From: Candidatus Alistipes excrementipullorum
GTDB taxonomy: Bacteria; Bacteroidota; Bacteroidia; Bacteroidales; Rikenellaceae
NCBI GenBank assembly: GCA_019113665.1
Contig: DXGW01000083.1
Coordinates: 1-9,855, forward strand
Direction of reading: 5' to 3'
Length of the DNA stretch: 9,855 nucleotides
Part shown: in pieces, positions 6,633 to 9,855 of the stretch
Layout: every line of letters starts with the position of its first letter
Position numbering within the stretch: the first letter of the stretch is position 1
Translations under genes and position numbers: made by a program
The notes under the pieces: generated by a model
The model's input: the letters and a program-made list of their open reading frames with translations, nothing else
What the model was told of the DNA's origin: nothing
The model's database searches: none

Positions 6633-8861
6633 ATGAAAAGATCGTGTTTTATTTTGATGGCCGTTGCCGTGTCGATGGCCTCATGCGTGAAGAATGAAGA
6701 TTTTGCGGGCAATGTGCCGTATGAAGGTTTTACGGTCTATGCCGGCATGGAATCGACCCGCGTATCCGTGGGTGAGAGCGGCTCGGGTGCGGAAGGCAAC
6801 GGACGCAAGCTGAGCTGGGAAGATGGTGATGCCATCACCGTATTCGACAACGGGAACTATGCCGAACTCGGGATTGTCGATACGCAGAGCGGCGCCTTCA
6901 ACGGCCCGGGTGAAAACCTTGCCGACGGGACGGACTATTATGTCCTGCATGCGCCCGAATCCTATACGTTCCTTTCGGGAACGGGCATGACCGTATCTGC
7001 CCCGACGACATATACGATCAACCCCGACAACGAGGACCATCTCCGCAACAATATCGTGCTGACGGGTACGGCTCCGCTTCGTTTCACCGACGGGGTGGCT
7101 TCGCATGTGACGCTGACCATGCGCACAGCCTATCTCGAGATCCCCATGTAGCTGCCCGAAGGTACGGCCGACATGGACGTAACGTCGTTGAGCCTCGAGT
7201 CGTCGCGCAGCGGCTATTTTGTCAAGTGCATGAAGATGGACGGTCTCGGAAACGAAAGCTACGAGTGCGTTTCGGCCGACGCCATGACCGTTACGTTCTC
7301 GTCGGAGCTGAAACTTACTGCAACATCGCCCAAAACCGTCAAACTGGTCGTGTGGATGATGCCCGAGTTCAAGGCTGCCGAGGGTGACTTCTTCACGTTC
7401 ACCCTCTCCGATGCCTCGAACCGCACGATATCGTTCACCAAGCCTCTGGTCGAGCTCCATTCGGGCAGGTACTATACCGTCGACGGCTTCTCGATCGAGG
7501 GTGAGAGCGTTACCGATTTCACCCTTGCCGATGTCGAGCGTTCGAACTGCTACATGGTGCACCCGACCGACGGAATGCAGACCTTGTACATTCCCGTCGA
7601 CAAGGTCAACAAGTATTGGAGCAGCTCGATCAACGGTTACGGCAATACGCCGGCCAACACCATCTCGGCCGAGGGTGTTACGGCATGGGTTGCCGAGGTC
7701 ATTTGGGCCGATTTCGACTGGAAGGGTGCCGGTTGCAGCATCGCGACTTCCGCAGGGGCCGTGGGTGGCGTTGACGATTATATCGTAATGAACCTCATGC
7801 CCGAGATCAAGCGCGGCAACATGGTTATCGGCGTGCGTCCTCAGAGTGCCACGGCCGATTGCCCCGAAGGCTGCTATCTGTGGAGCTGGCATCTGTGGAT
7901 CACCGATTACAACCCCGATGCCGAGGTTCCAGAGAACGGCCGTGTCGACAGATGGGAAGGCATGGCGCCCATGATGGACCGCAACGTTGGTTTCTTCCAC
8001 AATGGAGACGAGGACCTTGCGCGTGACATGTCGTCGGGAATCCTCTACTATCAGTATGGCCGCAAGGACCCGTTCCCCGGCAACGTGAAGCTGTGGGGTC
8101 CTGACGGATCGCTCATGTACGCCCCTGCCGGTGACAACTCCGCGGATTTCGTATCGCAGAATGCCGAGGTCCTCTCGGCTGCGACCGATACCAAGAACAG
8201 TGTGCTGAATCCTACACGGTTCTATTCGATAAACGGAGCGTGGTCGGCACAGGGCAGTACGGTGACAAAGATATGGTCGGATTACGCATCGGCAGAACCG
8301 GAAGCCGAATTAGGCTCCGCAACCGACGAGAAGACCATGTACGACCCGTGCCCCGCAGGCTGGAAACTGCCCCACGGTGAGTATCTCCGTGTACTCGGCA
8401 CTACGTCGACCGGAGTCGAGGGTGAAACCGCCGACCACAAGCGCAACCTGGACAAGGCGCTCAACATAACGGCCAAGTCGTTCTTCGCAGAGTACAATAC
8501 GCTCCGTGACGGTGTGTGGTACAATCCCGACGGTGAATATTCGTTGGTCGAGGCCAATGCCACCACTTCGGTTGCAACCTGCCCGTTCGACAAGTTCCCC
8601 GTATGGATACCGGGCGTGGGCATGCGTAATTACAAAGATGCGGCGAAACCGGCCGGTGTCAACCAGACGTCGTTCGGCGTGCTGCAGTATGCCTCGTCGC
8701 TCAACACATCGTCGTATGTCTACCTCTGGTCGTCGACGCCGGCATCGGGTGCCAACGCTTCGTATCTCCAGGTGGCGCGTGGCGCCGGCGCCGGAATCAA
8801 CACATGGAACAAGGGAGCCAAGGCTGCCGGTTATCCAGTGCGTTGCGTGAAAGTAGAATAA
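6633..8861 (+). pseudogene. Fimbrillin-like/FISUMP surface lipoprotein gene interrupted by an in-frame TAG
   Basis: One frame runs from ATG 6633 to TAA 8859-8861 (742 codons before the stop) and is broken only by TAG at 7149-7151 (codon 173). The frame opens further back, to 6546, but ATG 6633 begins the lipoprotein signal peptide MKRSCFILMAVAVSMASC and follows a purine-rich stretch (AGAGCGGAGA). Before the stop is a Mfa-like/fimbrillin region (LSWEDGDAITVFDNGNYAEL), ending YLEIPM. After it LPEGTADMDVTSLSLES continues the same domain, then a SNCYMVHPTDGM segment (about residue 304), then a FISUMP domain (about 448-742) with DPCPAGWKLP and a YLWSST...GYPVRCVK ending. As read, translation yields a 172-residue lipoprotein stub; restarting at ATG 7173 would give 562 residues without an export signal. 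The intact downstream frame implies a very recent mutation, a sequence error, or stop-codon readthrough. The intact protein would be a cell-surface or fimbrial-type component. Confidence 0.8.
7149..7151 (+). other. In-frame amber (TAG) codon inside the fimbrillin/FISUMP gene
   Basis: The codons read ATG-TAG-CTG-CCC-GAA. TAG is one substitution from CAG (Gln), TCG, TTG, TGG, AAG or GAG; CAG by a C-to-T transition is the simplest ancestor, giving IPMQLPEG. TAG also ends susD here (2123-2125), so genome-wide recoding of TAG is unlikely. Confidence 0.85.
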
Positions 8862-8883
8862 AAAATAGTAACCGATCATGCAA

Positions 8884-8919
8884 GGGGAGGGGCGTGTCCC
8901 CGCCTCTCCCCCTTTTTTT
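8884..8919 (+). terminator. Rho-independent terminator at the end of the PUL operon
   Basis: Bases 8884-8894 (GGGGAGGGGCG) pair with 8901-8911 (CGCCTCTCCCC) to form an 11-bp GC-rich stem with one G-U pair. The loop is 6 nt (TGTCCC), and one C separates the stem from a run of seven T (8913-8919). It lies 22 bp after the FISUMP stop and is the only clear intrinsic terminator in the window, marking the operon's 3' end. Confidence 0.92.
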
Positions 8920-8940
8920 CAAATTTTACAACCTCTCCTC

Positions 8941-9855
8941 ATGAAACACTTGTTGACACTGCTTTTCCTGTTGCAGACTATGACCCTCGGCGCACAACCG
9001 CTCTTCAACGACGGGTGGCGTTTCAGGTTTGCCGACGAGGCTGCCGACTATTCCGCCGCATCGTTGTCCTGTGACGGCTGGACGGCCGTGACGCTGCCCC
9101 ACACGCCGCGTTACGAGAATTACAATGTCGTGCGCCAGTGGCAGGGGATATGCTGGTACAGAAAAGAGTTCGGGCTGGACGCCGCAATGCGCGGCAAACG
9201 TTGTGTGCTCACCTTCGAGGGAGCCATGAACATTGCCGACATATGGATAAACGGCGTGCATCGCGAACATCATCTCGGAGGCTATCTCCCGATCGTGATC
9301 GACATTACCGACGATCTGCACAAGGGAACAAACAGCATTGCCGTAAGGCTCGACAACCGCGACTGCAACATAACGGGCCCCAAACCGGTGGCTCTGCTCG
9401 ACTATTTCCTTTACGGAGGCCTGTACCGCAACGTGCGGCTCGAATTTGTTGACGAGATACGCATCACCGATCCGTTTCTCGACCGCAGGCCTGCCGCCGG
9501 AGGCGTATTCGTCACGTATGACAACGTGAGCAATACGTCGGCCGATGTCAATGTGCAGGTGTCGGTGGCCAACGGAACCCGCCGGCGTTCCGGGGTCAAG
9601 GTGGTGAACGAACTTCTTGACGGAAGTGCGGTCGTGGCTGTTGCCGATGGCTCCGCTGTGGTGGAGGCCGGCGGCGTAGCCGACGTGAATACCGGTTTCA
9701 AGGTGGAGAATCCGCGTCTGTGGTCGCCGTCGTCGCCGAATCTCTATACGTTGAGGACGACCCTGTATGCCGGGGACCGGAAGGTCGGCGAACAGAGCCG
9801 CCGTATCGGAATACGCAGTATCGAGATACGCGACCGCAAGCTCTATGTCAACGGC
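8941..9855 (+). CDS. Secreted GH2-family glycoside hydrolase, N-terminal part (beta-galactosidase type)
   Basis: An open frame of 305 codons from ATG 8941 runs off the window. The signal peptide MKHLLTLLFLLQTMTLGAQ is typical of Bacteroidota exported enzymes and fixes the start; the next ATG (codon 14) would remove it. Domains seen: a GH2 jelly-roll sugar-binding domain at about residues 20-175, with ICWYRKEF (70-77), ADIWINGVHREHHLGGY (WING at 102-105) and YGGLYRNVRL; then an immunoglobulin-like GH2 domain at about 180-290, with LWSPSSPNLYTL (W261) and RRIGIRSIEIRDRKLYVNG at the edge of the window. The catalytic TIM barrel with its two glutamates is beyond the end. GH2 includes beta-galactosidases, beta-mannosidases and beta-glucuronidases; the N-terminal part looks beta-galactosidase-like but cannot decide specificity. 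It follows a strong terminator by only 21 bp. Confidence 0.92.
   Translation, partial: MKHLLTLLFLLQTMTLGAQPLFNDGWRFRFADEAADYSAASLSCDGWTAVTLPHTPRYENYNVVRQWQGICWYRKEFGLDAAMRGKRCVLTFEGAMNIADIWINGVHREHHLGGYLPIVIDITDDLHKGTNSIAVRLDNRDCNITGPKPVALLDYFLYGGLYRNVRLEFVDEIRITDPFLDRRPAAGGVFVTYDNVSNTSADVNVQVSVANGTRRRSGVKVVNELLDGSAVVAVADGSAVVEAGGVADVNTGFKVENPRLWSPSSPNLYTLRTTLYAGDRKVGEQSRRIGIRSIEIRDRKLYVNG

Noticed and set aside
7149..7151. TAG as a genome-wide sense codon (recoding)
   Set aside because: TAG is the natural stop of susD at 2123-2125, backed by a TAA, and the other genes use normal stops without readthrough extensions.
6681..8000. Long antisense frame (439 codons) across the interrupted lipoprotein gene
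   Set aside because: It spans the TAG region, so I considered whether it might be the real gene. It has no family motif, while the + frame has fimbrillin and FISUMP signatures on both sides of the TAG.
7173..8861. Separate gene starting at ATG 7173
   Set aside because: It is in the same frame as the upstream part, begins inside a domain and would lack an export signal, so it is better treated as the 3' part of one interrupted gene.
1..9855. CRISPR array, tRNA/rRNA gene or insertion sequence
   Set aside because: I saw no regularly spaced direct repeats, tRNA-like or rRNA sequence, transposase frame or flanking inverted repeats.

Overview
The window looks like part of a polysaccharide utilisation locus (PUL) from a Bacteroidota gut commensal. 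The high GC content, weak or absent Shine-Dalgarno sites, SusC/SusD pair, DUF5017 lipoprotein, fimbrillin/FISUMP protein and 'GFSQ/CYGQ/GAQ'-type signal peptides all fit Bacteroidales. An Alistipes-like (Rikenellaceae) source is my best guess, but it is an inference. All genes are on the + strand.

Layout: (1) 1-486, 3' end of a SusC/RagA TonB-dependent transporter; (2) 500-2125, SusD/RagB lipoprotein; (3) 2152-3126, DUF5017 lipoprotein, probably a surface glycan-binding protein; (4) 3123-5219, secreted GH42-like clan GH-A glycosidase; (5) 5216-6427, secreted leucine-rich-repeat protein built from two tandem copies of one ~190-residue unit; (6) 6473-6619, a 48-residue peptide gene; (7) 6633-8861, fimbrillin-like/FISUMP lipoprotein gene interrupted by one in-frame TAG at 7149-7151; (8) a strong intrinsic terminator at 8884-8919; (9) 8941-9855 (runs off the window), N-terminal part of a secreted GH2 glycosidase.

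Genes 1-7 probably form one operon. Gaps are 13-45 bp, two junctions are 4-bp ATGA overlaps, and I see no terminator before 8884. In the expected scheme, SusD, the DUF5017 protein and perhaps the LRR and FISUMP proteins capture glycan at the cell surface, SusC imports it, and the GH42-like and GH2 enzymes cleave it. The enzyme types would fit a beta-galactoside-containing glycan, but the substrate cannot be fixed from sequence alone.

The points most worth a second look are the amber codon in an otherwise intact 742-codon frame, the tiny conserved-looking peptide gene in front of it, the internally duplicated LRR protein with a degenerated DWGDG motif in its second half, the non-canonical active-site surroundings of the GH42-like enzyme, and the lack of room for a promoter between the terminator and the GH2 gene.
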